DNA from: Perognathus longimembris pacificus
Lineage: Eukaryota > Chordata > Mammalia > Rodentia > Heteromyidae
DNA: 64,000 bases
NCBI RefSeq assembly: GCF_023159225.1
Contig: NC_063172.1
Coordinates: 61,066,828-61,130,827, forward strand
Direction of reading: 5' to 3'
A model generated the notes under the pieces. The model searched no databases, was not told the DNA's origin, and saw nothing but the letters and a program-made list of their open reading frames with translations. The position numbers were made by a program, and so were the translations under genes. How positions within the stretch are numbered: the stretch's first letter is position 1; each line of letters begins with the position of its first letter. This document shows, in pieces, positions 10,668 to 21,720 of this stretch.

Positions 10668-10792
10668 ATGAGAATGTTGAAGGGGATGACACTGGTCCAG
10701 ACACACAGTATTCACTTCTTAAAGATAGTAAAAATAATAATAATTGAGTTTTTTTAAGAAATAAAATAAAATAAAAATAAAAAGTAGGAAAA
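10668..10792 (+). repeat. Unnamed 3'-tail repeat, second diverged sense copy
   Basis: GAGAATGTTGAAGGGGATGA, then an ACACAGTATTCACTTCTTAA-type match to the copy just upstream. It ends in an A-rich AATAAAATAAAAT stretch. Confidence 0.42.
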
Positions 10793-11322
10793 TAGGCAGG
10801 GTGTGGCTCAAGTCATTGAATGTCTACCTAGTAAGCCTACTTATGTTCCAACTCCAGTACTTCCAGAAAAGGAGAAAAAAAGAAAAAGAGGCAGAGGCAG
10901 AGGAGAAAAGGAGGAGGAAGCTATGAAGAGAAGAAAAAGCCAGGTTTCACAGCGCATGCCCATAATCCCAACACTCAGGAGGCGGAGGCTGGAAGATTGT
11001 GAGCTCAGAATCAGCCTGGACTACATAGTGAGACTGTTTCAAAAACCCAACAGAAAAAGGGAGAAAGGGAAGGAACAGAGAAGGAAGAGAAGAAGTCAGG
11101 GAGGGAGGAGCAAGAGGAGGAAGAGGAGGAGGAAGATCCCCCTGTAGTTTTCCTGAGGGATGCTGAAGGCAGAGGCAGGACAGCTGCAAGTTCAAGGACA
11201 CTCTGCCTTACACAGTGAGTTCAGGCCAGCTTGAGCTACAGTCAGTCTAATTCAGAAAATGTAGCAGCACTTGCCTAGCATGCACCAGACCCTGGGATGC
11301 ATTCTAAGAAAGACACAAAAGA
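10793..11322 (+). mobile_element. Cluster of ID and B1 SINE fragments with purine spacers
   Basis: In order: an ID-like monomer at about 10793-10872; a GGA/GAAA purine spacer; a B1 monomer at about 10937-11052 (CCCATAATCCCAACACTCAG ... CAGCCTGGACTACATAGTGA); a second purine spacer to about 11145; then a B1-like piece plus an ID tail (GCACTTGCCTAGCATGCACC) to 11322. The 114-codon + frame here is SINE and purine sequence. Confidence 0.65.
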
Positions 11323-11596
11323 AAAAGACTTAAAAGAAATAGAAAATATAAATATATCTACAAGTAAAAATTGAATTAATAATACAAAAGCTTTCCATAG
11401 TAAAAAGCCCAGGACTAGACAGATTCATATATGACATTTACTAAATGTTTTAAGAATGAATACCAATTCTTAACAAGTTTTTCTTAAGAACAAAAGGGAA
11501 TGGTTTCCAATTCATTCAGACACATAAAGCTGATAAAGAACGTGTTTACTGAATACATAAAGACCTCATAACTACATCATGAAAAGCCAACCTAAG

Positions 11597-11960
11597 TCAG
11601 GCACTGGTGGATCATGCCCACATTCCTAGCTACTTGAGAGGCTGAAATCTGATGATCGAGGGTCAAAGTCAAAGCAGGCAGGTAAATCCATGAGATTTAT
11701 TTCAAATTAACCACCAAGAGCTCTGGCTCAAGTGGTAGAGTGCAAGCTTGAGCAAAAATGCTCAGAAACCAGCACCACATATACAGAAAACGGCCAGAAG
11801 CGGCGCTGTGGCTCAAGTGGCAGAGTGCTAGCCTTGAGTGGGAAGAAGCCAGGGACAGTGCTCAGGCCCTGAGTCCAAGGCCCAGGACTGACAAAAAAAA
11901 AAAAATGCTCAGAGACAGTGCTTAGGCCCTGGGTTCAAGTCCCAGGACTGACACCAAAAA
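11597..11960 (+). mobile_element. B1-Geo SINE split by a nested IDL-Geo
   Basis: Sense B1-Geo (ATGCCCACATTCCTAGCTAC ... GCTCTGGCTCAAGTGGTAGA). Its Geo half is interrupted after AAAAATGCTCAGA and resumes after the nested SINE at CAGTGCTTAGGCCCTGGG. Confidence 0.8.
11767..11900 (+). mobile_element. 5'-truncated IDL-Geo nested in a B1-Geo
   Basis: Starts inside the IDL-Geo junction (CCAGCACCACATATACAGAA), so most of the ID monomer is missing. The Geo half is intact with an A-tail. A perfect 13-base duplication, AAAAATGCTCAGA, flanks it at 11754-11766 and 11901-11913. Confidence 0.88.
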
Positions 11961-12051
11961 AAAAAAAAAAAGGCAACATAGTTTTTAAATGACCAAAGAA
12001 TCTGAATAGCCAATTAGCCAAAGAAGATACACAAATGACCAAAGGACCCAA

Positions 12052-12053
<2 letters not shown>

Positions 12054-12098
<45 letters not shown>
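12054..12098. repeat. (AC)n dinucleotide microsatellite
   Basis: About 22 uninterrupted AC units. Confidence 0.98.
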
Positions 12099-12100
<2 letters not shown>

Positions 12101-12129
12101 CTCATTGATCTTCATCACAAACAAACATG

Positions 12130-12560
12130 ACATTCACTCTGCCTACCAGGATGGCTACTACGAGATGGTTGGGTAGCAAATACTGAAAAACCTGGAGAGA
12201 CTGGTGCCTTGTACATTGTTGATGAGAATGTAAATTGGTGCAGGAGCTTGGAACAGTCTTGTGAGTTCATTAATATATTAGATAGCTAGCAGAAATTCTA
12301 CATTGGGTATATCTGCAGGAAACATAAAACATCTCTATTGAAAAACTTGTACACAAATGTTCATAGCATGAGATGGAGATATAAGCCAGTGAGAGTAGTT
12401 ACAATGTTCAAGAGTCTCTAGGCTTAACTCCCACCAGTTAAAAAATAATGTTCACAGTACTATTATTCATAATAGCCCAGAAATGAGAGCATTCCAACTG
12501 CTCATCTATTAATGAATGAATTAATAAGACAGAATAGAAGAGGCAATAAAAAATTACTAG
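12130..12560 (+). mobile_element. Old L1 ORF2 fragment, interrupted
   Basis: Sense, diverged L1 ORF2 3' region: AGGATGGCTACTACGAGATG, TTGATGAGAATGTAAATTGG, and further on CAGTACTATTATTCATAATA and GAAATGAGAGCATTCCAACT. A piece at about 12368-12450, unrelated to L1 and ending in an A-rich run, appears to be an old SINE; ATGTTCA-like matches on either side may be its duplication. Every frame is broken. Confidence 0.7.
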
Positions 12561-12734
12561 TAGATGTTAAAGTAGATGTAACTCAGTTTATTCAGTTGAC
12601 AAAACACCATATTACCAAGGAAAATTCTTTGTAAATACATGTCTATAAAACAACCTGGAAAGTATGAGTGCTGGCGGATAGTTGAAACTATTAAAGGAGT
12701 ATATATTTTTAAAGGATATAGGCACTGGGGGGAG

Positions 12735-13235
12735 AAACACTGTGGTAGAGCGAATTATATCCCCAAAGCTGTCTGTGTCCTGATCCAAGGAGCTCATAAG
12801 TATGTGATATCCTGTGAACAGGAAAAATTCAGAGTTCAAATGGGACTGAAGTCACTGATGAGTTGAAGCTGAGCTGGGGATATTACCTTACATTGTTTGG
12901 ATGAACTCTGCATAATTATAAGGTCCTTGTAAGTAGAAGAGAGAGAGAGCGGAGAACTAGAGTCTGAAGAGAGGAGGCAGACATCACCGTGATGTGGTTT
13001 CTAGCTTTGGAGAAGGAGCCCCCAGCAAAGGAATGTCGGTAGCTTCCAGACACTGGAAAAACGTCAGGACAGTCTCCCGGGACCTCCTGAAGAGCCTCAT
13101 AAAACCCTGTGGACGCCCTGGTGTTAAGCCAGTTAGGTTTTCTTTTTATTTTGGACTTCTGTAAAATGTAAATTTGAGTGGTTTTAAGCCAATAAACTTG
13201 TGTAATATGTTACAACAATAATAGGAAACTATAAC
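12735..13235 (+). mobile_element. MLT1-like MaLR solo LTR
   Basis: Sense order of marks: TTATATCCCCAAAGCTGTCT, ATAAGGTCCTTGTAAGTAGA, CAGCAAAGGAATGTCGGTAG, TCCAGACACTGGAAAAACG, CTTTTTATTTTGGACTTCTG, GTTTTAAGCCAATAAACTTG and finally ACAATAATAGGAAACTATAA. This is the recognisable order of an MLT1-type (ERVL-MaLR) LTR. No internal region is attached. Very old. Confidence 0.75.
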
Positions 13236-13379
13236 AATCCCAGAGAAATAGATACGGGATTAGGAGGAAATCAAAGAAAGATAATTCTTGGGAACCTAAG
13301 CATATTATCTCACAATCATGCATAAATCTCTAAGATTTTTCTCTCCGTGGTGTAACAGTTCCTTCCCCTACCTGACTAG

Positions 13380-13475
13380 GATGCCCTTGAAGTGAAGCAC
13401 TGAGATTCACCCCCATTCATATCCCCAAAGTCTAGCATAGTGCTTCACATCCCACTAAATTCTTGTTTGAGGAGT
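13380..13475 (+). mobile_element. Possible L2 3'-end remnant
   Basis: ATCCCCAAAGTCTAGCATAG followed by TTCTTGTTTGAGGAGTGAAG resembles the common L2 tail (cccagcacctagcacag ... tgtttgatgaatgaa). Short and diverged. Confidence 0.4.
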
Positions 13476-13497
13476 GAAGAGAGGAGTTTAAAATGCA

Positions 13498-13722
13498 TTC
13501 ATGGCTCATGCCTATCCTCCTAGCTAATCAGGAGGCTGAGATCTGAGAATCTAAGTTCGAAGCCAGCCTGGGCTGGAAAGTCCATGAGACTCTTATCTCA
13601 AATTAACCACCAGAAAAGCTTGAGGTGGAGCCGTGGCTCAAGTGAAACCCTCAAGAACAACACCCAGGTCCTGAGGTCAAGCTCCTTGGACTGTCCCCCG
13701 CCCCCCACCAAAAAAAAAAAAT
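13498..13722 (+). mobile_element. B1-Geo type SINE
   Basis: Sense copy: CATGCCTATCCTCCTAGCTA, GAGACTCTTATCTCAAATTA, Geo half GGAGCCGTGGCTCAAGTGAA with an internal deletion, then an A-tail at about 13710-13722. Confidence 0.8.
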
Positions 13723-14815
13723 GATCCACAATAGAAAACTTGTTCAAACATTTTATGGACTCTTCAGAGCTCATCTGTTGTTATTCATGCGTACTACGTC
13801 CTTATATTATCTAACTTCAATGAATGCGCTTGTTCTACAGTGAAACATCCAGTGAGAACATCCAAACCCATGCTAGCAAGTTAATGAGACAGATGGGACA
13901 ATTGACATAAGAGGAATGTCCTTACCATACTTTCGTCTTCCAGTAATTTCTTAATATTCTGAATGATACCATTTAAGATAAGTACAGATTTATAAAATGA
14001 TTTAAAAAGCACAGAACTGGCTAAAATCTTCATAGTACCAGTTGAAGACCAGAGACTGGAAGAAGTTAAAACTTGTTGCCAGATTTAGGCGGTTGGCTGC
14101 CACACAGACATTACTGGTGACAGACAAATAATTGCCTGACATAATTAAGTGAAATACGCTTCAACGTGTTGAACTATAATCAAAAAGATAACTTGTAAGA
14201 TTTGGTAACTGAAAAAAGAATTTCATAACACAAAGATGCTACGAAAACAGTTAAGTCTTGCTTTTTTCGTGGTGGTATTAAGGTTATGCTTCCTGCAGGT
14301 CCCCTGAGACAATCATTTTAAGAAGGAGAGCAGTAGTAACAAAATTAGAAAGAATAAAAAAGAACTTGAATTCAGAGCAGGATGGTGTGGGTGAACGTCT
14401 CATTAAAGGAGCTAAATAGAGCCAGAAATTACTTGATGTTTTAAGTACAATAATCAATGAGTCAGAACCTGAGCCAGTAATTAAGTACCTTGGGCAGCCG
14501 CTTCATCATGACAGTTCTTTCGGTATACACGTTGTGAACTCTTTTCGGCTGAGGAAGACATTCTTGAAGGACTGACTAACCAACATGCAAAAATGCTCCT
14601 GAAGACTTTAACTGGAGAAGAGCCTTCATTTAGTGATCCCGGGTGTAAGACGCTTCAAAAGCAAGCTGAGTGTGGAGTGTGGAGGAATGCAGAGGCACAG
14701 ATGGGAAAGGAAAAGGTATGGTCCAGGAGGACGCACAAATGCTTTGTCTATGAGTTAAGGTTGCATATAGATTTCTTTTGAAGAATAAATACATTTACTT
14801 ACTTTAAAAAGAGAA
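13723..14815. other. No recognised feature
   Basis: About 1.1 kb of low-copy-looking sequence. The 62-codon frame at 14593-14781 has no recognisable motif. Confidence 0.45.
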
Positions 14816-15245
14816 GAGCTGGTTGGCCATGGCTCACACCTGTAATCCTAGCTACTCAGGAGGCTGAGATTTGAGGACTTCACTTCAAAGACAGTCAAGG
14901 CAGAAAAAATCCTAGAGAATCCATCTCCAGTTATCCAGCAAAATTGCCAGACTAGGGCTGGGGATATGGCCTAGTGGTAGAGCGCTTGCCTCAAACACAT
15001 GAAGCCCTGGGTTTGATTCCCCAGCACCACGTATAGAGATAACGGCCAGAAGTGGCTCTGTGGCTCAAGTGGTAGAGTGCTAGCCTTGAGCAAAAAGAAG
15101 CCAGGGACAGTGCTCAGGCCCTGAGTCCAAGGCCCAGGACTGGCAAAAAAAAAAAAAATTGCTAGACTAGAGGCATGGCTCATGAGCAAGAAAGCTGAGC
15201 AAAAGTGAGAGGCAATGAGTTGAAACTCTTTTATTGGCTTCTCTC
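14816..15245 (+). mobile_element. B1-Geo SINE split by a nested IDL-Geo
   Basis: A sense B1 half at 14821-14940 (CACACCTGTAATCCTAGCTA) enters the Geo half. It is interrupted at ATTGCCAGACTAG and resumes at 15158 with a diverged Geo end. Confidence 0.78.
14956..15157 (+). mobile_element. IDL-Geo SINE nested in B1-Geo
   Basis: Near-consensus sense dimer with poly(A). The flanking duplication ATTGCCAGACTAG (14943-14955) and ATTGCTAGACTAG (15158-15170) differs by one base. The minus-strand frame across this region is SINE-derived. Confidence 0.92.
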
Positions 15246-15284
15246 CCCTCCCTTCCCCAAAAAGTCTCCATGCATGTAAATGAT

Positions 15285-15372
15285 AGATATGGTCTGGCAG
15301 TGCGATTGAAATAGTAGAGCACTTGTCTAAAAAGAGCAAGATTGTCACTTCAAACCCCAGTGACATCAGAAA
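15285..15372 (+). mobile_element. Diverged ID-type SINE monomer
   Basis: Sense: GAAATAGTAGAGCACTTGTC then CACTTCAAACCCCAGTGACA, matching the ID box A/box B spacing. A-rich end at 15372-15390. Confidence 0.55.
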
Positions 15373-16144
15373 ACAAATAATTTCAAAAAAAGTGGATATG
15401 TTTCTTTACCAAAGTAGAGTCAGGAAGAAATGTAGTTTGTAGATGTGAAAGAAGAAAAGCCCACCGATTTCCTTCCCTGCTCTCTGAGCTATGCTGGAAC
15501 CAGCTGCTTATTAGAATACCTCCTTAACTTACACCACTCCGCAGACACACGTACCAAACACCACCTGCCTCGACTCCCCAAGCAGATTTTGAAATCCTTG
15601 TTTACATCATTGTCTATGATGGTATCTCGGTGTGTACAGTGTTCATTTTTCTTCTATATCTAGGTGGGCCCTCTCAGCTTCCTGTGCCTGTTAGAAACAG
15701 GAACTGCAGTTTGATGAGCAAAATCTTTCTTGACTACACAGTATTGCACGTGTAGAAGCTACATGATTCCCCTGGTCACCAATAACAAATTACAATATCT
15801 GTGTCTCCCTACCAACCTTCTGCCTGCAAACATGGTCGAGCCCTGCTGTACAACTTGTTAAACAGAAACTGTAAGAGGCCACTGCTTTGCACAAGGCTCC
15901 TGCGCCGGACTGCAACAGACCTGACTAAAGTCATAATGCTCAATTTGCAAGTCACCAAACCAAAAGTAAGCTGTCTCACCTAATTTCCAAGAAACTAGGG
16001 GAAAGGAGAAGTAACAGCCAAATCTCCCACTCTGGCTCATTTCAATGAGCATGATAATCAAGTTCCCTCTGCTTTAATGTTACACAGAAAAGATACTTGA
16101 AGTAACCTGGTCTTAACCAACTACCTTTTCTTTTTTTTAATAAA
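15373..16144. other. No recognised feature
   Basis: Low-copy sequence. Short frames at 15445-15663 and 15801-15983 have no recognisable motif. Confidence 0.45.
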
Positions 16145-16232
16145 GACATTCTTGTGTTTTTCTTTATTTTTTTATTGTCTTTAAGTACTTAGTACAAAGG
16201 AGGTGCCATTTAACAAAGCAGCTTCTGAATAC
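16145..16232 (-). repeat. Unnamed 3'-tail repeat, antisense copy
   Basis: Contains TTATTGTCTTTAAGTACTTA and AACAAAGCAGCTTCTGAATA, as in the copies at 20.0, 43.9 and 62.8 kb. It directly abuts an antisense L1 3' end. Confidence 0.55.
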
Positions 16233-16485
16233 TTTTTTTTTTTAATTTTATTGTAAAGGCGATGTACAGAAGGGTTACAGGTACTTAAGTAAGGTAATGG
16301 GTACATTTCTTTTTGAAAAATGTTCCCCCCTTATTTTCTCTCACTTCCTCTCCTAGGTCCCCTCCCCCCAGGTTGTAAAATTCCTTTCCAACTTCGTGTC
16401 TAGTGAGTAGCACTGTTGAATTGGTTCCCTCTTTGTCCCACTGTTTCTGTGATTTCTATCATCCTTTCTCCCTGTCTCTACTACA
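16233..16485 (-). mobile_element. L1 3' end, antisense
   Basis: The T-run at 16233-16243 is followed by the complement of the L1 tail (TTGTAAAGGCGATGTACAGA), the C-rich complement of the G-tract near 16360-16375, and TGTCCCACTGTTTCTGTGAT. A 5'-truncated L1 of about 250 bases. Confidence 0.75.
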
Positions 16486-16689
16486 CAAGAAAAGTAGTTG
16501 AAATGACCAATCTACTTTGGGGCTTTTGTTTCTGCTTTTTTCTGCTTTTCTAAGTGTGTAAAACCAACTTTTTAGACCAGATCATTGAAACACTAATAGC
16601 TTTATTTTATACAACAAAGCATTGCCCAATTCTGAAATGAATGGTTTGGTTTTATGAAAAAAAAATAAAGAGTTATCAAATTCTGAAAT

Positions 16690-16850
16690 GGCCAGCTCAG
16701 CAGAAATGTCCATGAGATTCTCATATTCAATTCACTAGCAAAAAGCTGGAAGTGGAACTGTGGCTCAAATGGTTGAACACAGCCTTGGACAAAAATCCTA
16801 AGGGACAGTGCTCAGGTTTTGAGTTCCAGGCCCAGTATCAGCACTAAATT
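16690..16850 (+). mobile_element. Partial B1-Geo SINE
   Basis: Sense: the end of the B1 half (TGTCCATGAGATTCTCATAT) joined to a Geo monomer (GGAACTGTGGCTCAAATGGT ... GGGACAGTGCTCAGG). The 5' part is truncated. Confidence 0.7.
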
Positions 16851-17640
16851 AGTAAATTTATAAAATAAAATCTATAATATAAATAAATATACCCTAAACT
16901 TTATAATTTTGTTCTTTGACATATTGATTATCATCTAAACCCTCGGATTTGTGGCTCAAATGTGTGCAGATCTGACATCCTCTTTGTGCATTCCCACCAT
17001 CCTCCTGCAGCTGCTCTTTTTCTGACCCCTACCTCACATCCCAGGCCACTCTTCCCCCTCCTGGGCAACAACCTAGGGACCACATTTCACCTGCTATACT
17101 TTGACCCAACCTTGTTTCTGAACTCAGCAGGCTACACAAGTCTAAAACTGATGGTAGTCACACAGAAAACAGACAAAACCATTAGCTTTTCTGAAGCTGC
17201 CACTAGAGAAATGGAAGAGAAAGATCAAATCCCCATCTTGATAAATGCACGAAGAAAATCTGTCTGGAGGGTAGAAGCTTCCCTCCCATGCTGGCGATTC
17301 TACTCATGGCTCCATGGATAGGTCCTGCCTTCTTCCTGGACTCAACATCATCCAGTGTCCCCGACCTGGTCATGTAAAGCCTGTAGACCCTTTCCCCTCC
17401 ATCTTCAAGTATCATCTCCCCAGTGATCAGCAGACAATGGCCTTTCTTTTCTCCAAGATCACACTCCTCTCCCCTACATTACAGGCATTATGTAATATAA
17501 ATTATTTTTCAATCAGCTTTGAATTTCAATATTACATTTTGAGGGGCATGATATAAACATGGAAACATCTGAACTCCCCATAATAATAAGTATGATGATA
17601 ATGAGTGTGTACCATATTAAATATATAAAAGTATCCTTCT
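16851..17640. other. No recognised feature
   Basis: The 119-codon frame at 16962-17321 has no recognisable domain and overlaps an antisense frame. No splice or codon signal supports it. Confidence 0.42.
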
Positions 17641-17659
17641 CTTTTTTATTTTATTTATT

Positions 17660-17977
17660 TATTTTTGGCAGTCCTGGGGTTTCAATTCAGCGTTTTATGC
17701 CTGCATGGCAAGTGTTCTAATGCTTGAACTACAACCCCCAGCCCTTTTTGCTCTGGCTATTTTTGAGATAGGTCTTGCTTTTTTGCCCAGGCCAGCCTGG
17801 ACAGTGATCCTCCTCCCTGTGCTCCCTGCCATATCTGGGACAACAGGTGCACGCTATCATACCCCATGGTTGAAGAGTGAGATGAGGTCTCATTAATTTT
17901 CTACCCAGACTGTCTTCAAACTGAGACTCTCCTGAGTAGCAAGAATCATATAACTGAGCCATTACCACCCAGCTTAT
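17660..17977 (-). mobile_element. Composite ID - B1 SINE, antisense
   Basis: From left: T-rich tail, antisense ID monomer (GCATGGCAAGTGTTCTAATG ... ACAACCCCCAGCCC), then two antisense B1-like monomers (CCAGGCCAGCCTGGACAGTG and GAGACTCTCCTGAGTAGC). It is the mirror of the B1-ID composite at 6.04-6.36 kb. Confidence 0.62.
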
Positions 17978-18600
17978 ATATGTATTTTTATGAAAGATAA
18001 GCTTAGACGAGGTACCTGCAAAGAACTGTTACAAAAGATCTGTTAACTGTTCACCTACGAGAGAATTTTTAAATAATGTTACAAACCAAAATCCCAATGA
18101 ATTGTTTTTTGTCTTCAAATTGCTCCCAAATATTTCTTTTATTTAAATAAGAATGAATACCAGACTCATCTCACTGTCACTGAGAATTGAAATAAGCCTA
18201 AAAGGCCATGGGATGCGGGAGTGTCTCTACCTTAAGGAAGTTTGGCCCTTCCATGGCCCAGGAAGGGGTCAATTGCTTTATCCTTACACCTCAAGGATGA
18301 GATTCCTCCTTGTTCTCCAGCATCCAGCAGAGGGCTTCCACGAGCCCTGTTGTCATCCACATAAATTATAGAGGAATCCTGGCTCCCAGGAGCTCCAGCA
18401 CTGTGGCCAACAACCATACTGAAGAGGAACTCACCAACTTTGAACGCTCTGGCCTCCATGTTATGAGAATGCTAGTGGACAAAGCCATAGTTATCAGAGA
18501 GCATCTCTGGCATCAAGAGAGTGCAAATAAGACCATAAGCATTGCGGTTATGATTGAAATATGAAGTCTTCCCTCTCCCCACTCATGCAATGAAGGTTTT
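17978..18600. other. No recognised feature
   Basis: Low-copy sequence. Frames at 18153-18564 overlap each other on both strands and show no motif. Confidence 0.42.
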
Positions 18601-18985
18601 GTTCCTAATGCAACACTCTCAGTGGGTCACTGGTCACAAGGGCTCTGACTTCATGAATACATTCATCCATCGATGCATAATCTGAAGACACTATGGGAAT
18701 AGGATGGAAATGTTAGGACCTCAGGTCTAATGGAAGGGGGCAGGTCACTGGAGATATGCCTTTGAAAAATGTACCTTGTTCCGTCCCTTTCTCTACATAT
18801 CTCTACTTCCTGGCTGTCATGAAATAAGTAGCTGTGCTCCACCACATCCATCCACTGCGGTCCAGAAAGAACAAAGCCAGCTGAACATGGACTAAAAGCA
18901 TAAGCTAAAATAAATCTTTGCCCCTTTTAAGTGGTTTCTCTCAGGTATTTTTGTCACAACAACAACAAAGGAAAACCCTGAATAG
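18601..18985 (+). mobile_element. Possible old LTR (MaLR/ERV type)
   Basis: The right end (GAACAAAGCCAGCTGAACAT, AAATAAATCTTTGCCCCTTT, AAGTGGTTTCTCTCAGGTAT, TTTTGTCACAACAACAACAA) has the polyadenylation-signal and 3' end pattern of rodent MaLR-type LTRs. The left boundary is uncertain. Confidence 0.45.
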
Positions 18986-19004
18986 CAGCTTTTATTGTCT
19001 TCAT

Positions 19005-19325
19005 GTGTGTCTGTTTCCCACCCAAATTTATGTATAGAAATCCCAGACTGCAACATAATGATGCCCAGCGGGAAGACTCAGAGAATGACTTGGGGGAAGT
19101 GACTAGTAACCTTATAAAACAAATCCAGGGAGCATCTTCATCCTTTTACCATGTAAGGACAAGCTTGGAAGGCACAATCTCTTCACCAGAAACGAGGCCC
19201 TCACCAAACACAAAATCTATCACAACCTGGGACTCTCCATTCCCAATCATTAGAAATATACTCCTGTTGTTTACAAGCCACCCAGCCAAGGGTATTTTAC
19301 TATAGCAACCCAAATGAGGTAAGAC
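19005..19325 (+). mobile_element. Old MaLR-like LTR, sense
   Basis: The order CCTTATAAAACAAATCCAGG, CTTTTACCATGTAAGGACAA, CAGAAACGAGGCCCTCACCA, CTCCTGTTGTTTACAAGCCA, CCCAGCCAAGGGTATTTTAC and TATAGCAACCCAAATGAGGT matches a familiar ancient mammalian LTR end. Adjacent to another LTR-like piece; the relationship between them is unclear. Confidence 0.6.
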
Positions 19326-19971
19326 AAGCATTAAATGCTAATGGTGACTTAATTACTTTCTCTGCAAAGGAAAACCATTTGATGCCATCAGAAAGCAAGT
19401 AACATAATAATTCAGCAAGGACTTTTATGGTGTCTGATGCTAAGAATATCTTGCAGACATGGTGAACCTCTGTCCATTGTTCTCCAAGGTGAAAATTAAA
19501 ATAATGTGCCAAAGTTCTTCTTACAGCATCTGGGACTCATTCACAAGTGATTACAAATAAATGGTTTCCTTTTCTGTAAGGCTGAGCTCTGGCACTCCTC
19601 AAAGAACAACTACAAGATGTCCACATCAGAATGCAATTATTGGAAGGGCTCCCTGCAGCTTAAACATCACACTGGAAATTAATTTGCAAAGTGTTAGGGT
19701 TTTTCTAAGTGGAAACCAGAGATAGGACTGATTACATATTGAGGAAAATGTGCAGGATCAGAAGAGCAAGACAAATTCTTTTTAGGCCTTTGAACGATGG
19801 AATCGCTTGCCTTTGAATTTGTGGCTCTCGTGGGTCTGCCGAGATGGGCTTATATGCCTGTCATTAAAGCTTCAAAGTGAAATGCAAGTTTCTACCAAGA
19901 AGAAGTGTTATTTGGGAAGATGGCTAAGATGTTCTTTGGGAAAATATCTGTGTTCTTTTTTCCCGATCTCT
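19326..19971. other. No recognised feature
   Basis: Low-copy sequence. No gene, RNA or repeat was recognised. Confidence 0.45.
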
Positions 19972-20215
19972 TTTTTATATATGATTATTATCTTTAAGTA
20001 GTTGTACAAAGGGGTTTCAATTCATCTTGTCAGTTTATGAATACAATGCTTCTTGATCAATGTCTCCAGCTCTCCCCACTTCATGCTTCCCCTTAAGTTG
20101 TCGGGTTCCATTTTCACATACATACTTCGGATATTATTACTATCGTTTTCTACCTTTCCTCTCTCATTTGTCTGTCCCCGCTCCTTAAGCTCATAGTCTA
20201 GCTTTCTGGTCTTCA
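19972..20215 (-). repeat. Unnamed 3'-tail repeat, antisense copy
   Basis: ATGATTATTATCTTTAAGTA, GTTGTACAAAGGGGTTTCAA, GTTTATGAATACAATGCTTC and TTGATCAATGTCTCCAGC match the copies at 43.9 and 62.8 kb. The region continues with TCTCATTTGTCTGTCCCC, resembling an antisense L1-type 3'UTR. Confidence 0.6.
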
Positions 20216-20873
20216 TTTTGTAGATCTGTGCTTTGAATAGACTTCATGAATTGGAATCTGAGTCCCAGGGACAAGGAGTTAAAGGGCCAAAAGACAGTGA
20301 CCTCAGGCCTCCATGGGGCCTGGCAGCCCCACCTTACCCATCTAGTCTGGGTGGGGCTCCATGCACATGGGCAGCTGGTCTCAGAGCACAGGGCAGCAGC
20401 AGACAGTGACTTCTGGGAAACACCCAAGGAAGCACTTGGGGAACTAGGAAGAGTGCTGGGGTGAGCTCCTCCCTCCACGTAGGGAGCATGCAGATCTGGG
20501 TGAGCTTTCCAGCAGAGGCGGTCCGTTATCAGGACAGTGGAGACATAATCAACCTTCCAGTGAGGGCAGAGAAAGGAGCGACTCCAGCTTGTGAAGAAAG
20601 CCGCTCAGGAGGAAAACTGCTGCTAGGATTAGGCAGGTGGTTCCAGCGCTGGCCGGAAAGAAGCCTTGTGCTGTGTGTGGCTACTGTCAGAACTGGGAGG
20701 CTATAGTAATTTGGAAAAAGAAGAAAGAAGAATCTGGAAAAGTAGAGTAAGAAAGTAGAACAGACAGCTGAGGTTGAGTCATTATTGGAAGAGTTGACAT
20801 TTGAGACGTACTTTACCTCGGTAGGACTTATAGCTTCCTTGGATTTAGAAGAGTTTTGAATCACAGTAATAAC
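20216..20873. other. No recognised feature
   Basis: Moderately GC-rich low-copy sequence. Overlapping frames on both strands (for example 20529-21086 minus) are antisense or shadow frames of the H2A.Z retrocopy region and flanks. Confidence 0.45.
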
Positions 20874-20881
20874 GAATTCTG

Positions 20882-21720
20882 CCTGGCAGTTTGAATCGCG
20901 GTGGGACGAGCCTTTCCTCTGCCTTGCGAGCGTGAGCTTCAGCAGAATTCCAGATGGCTGGCGGTAAGGCTGGGAAGGACTCCGGAAAGGCCGAAGGCAA
21001 AGGCGGTTTCCCGCTGGCGGAGAGCCGGCTTGCAGTGCCCAGTTGGCCGTATCCATCGACATCTGAAATCTAGGACAAGCAGCCATGGGCGCGTGTACAG
21101 CGCAGCCATCCTGGAGTGTCTCGCCGCAGAGGGACTCGAGTTGGCAGGAAATGCATCCACAGATTTAAAAGTAAAACGTATTACCCCCTCGTCCCTTGCA
21201 ACTTGCTATTCGTGGAGATGAAGAATTGGACGCTGTCATCAAGGCTACCATTGCTGGTGGTGGTGTCATCCCCCACATCCGCAAGTCTCTTATTGGGAAG
21301 AAAGGACAACAGAAGACTGGCTAAAGGATGCCTGGATTCCTTGTTATCTCAGGACTCTAAATACTCTTTAAAGCAGCTGTCCAGTGTTGGTGATTCCAGT
21401 GGACTGTATCTCTGTGAAAAAAAAAAAAAACACAATTTTGCCTTTTTGTAATTCTATTTGAGCAGGTTGAAAGTTTAATTCGCTTTCCAACCAAGCAAAT
21501 TTCTGCATTCGAGTCTTAACCATATTTAAGTGTTACTGTGGCTTCAAAGAAGCTATTGATTCTCAAGTAGTGGGTTTTGATTGAGTTAACTGTTTTTAAA
21601 AAACTGTTTGGATTTTAATTGTGATGCAGAAGTTATAGTAACAACATTTGGTTTTGTACAGACATTATTTCCACTCCAGTGGATAAGCTCAATAAAGGTC
21701 ATATCCCCAAAAATAAAAAA
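20882..21720 (+). pseudogene. H2AZ1: Processed pseudogene of histone H2A.Z
   Basis: Retrocopy of the mRNA for the H2A.Z histone variant. It has part of the 5'UTR, an ATG at 20954, a coding region ending in TAA at 21322-21324, about 370 bases of 3'UTR, AATAAA at 21691-21696 and an A-rich tail. The frame starts with the expected [13 protein letters not shown]. It is broken by one extra base near 20993 and another near 21183-21188; about 18 bases (six residues of the GRVGATAAV region) are missing in frame near 21093. The blocks [18 protein letters not shown] and DLKVKRITP remain readable, and there are no introns. The duplication GAATTCTG at 20874-20881 and 21721-21728 marks both ends, as in L1-driven retroposition. 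Not expected to make a histone. Confidence 0.95.

Noticed and set aside
20954..21324. Functional histone H2A.Z gene
   Set aside because: No introns, two frameshifts, an 18-base loss and target-site duplications show a processed pseudogene.
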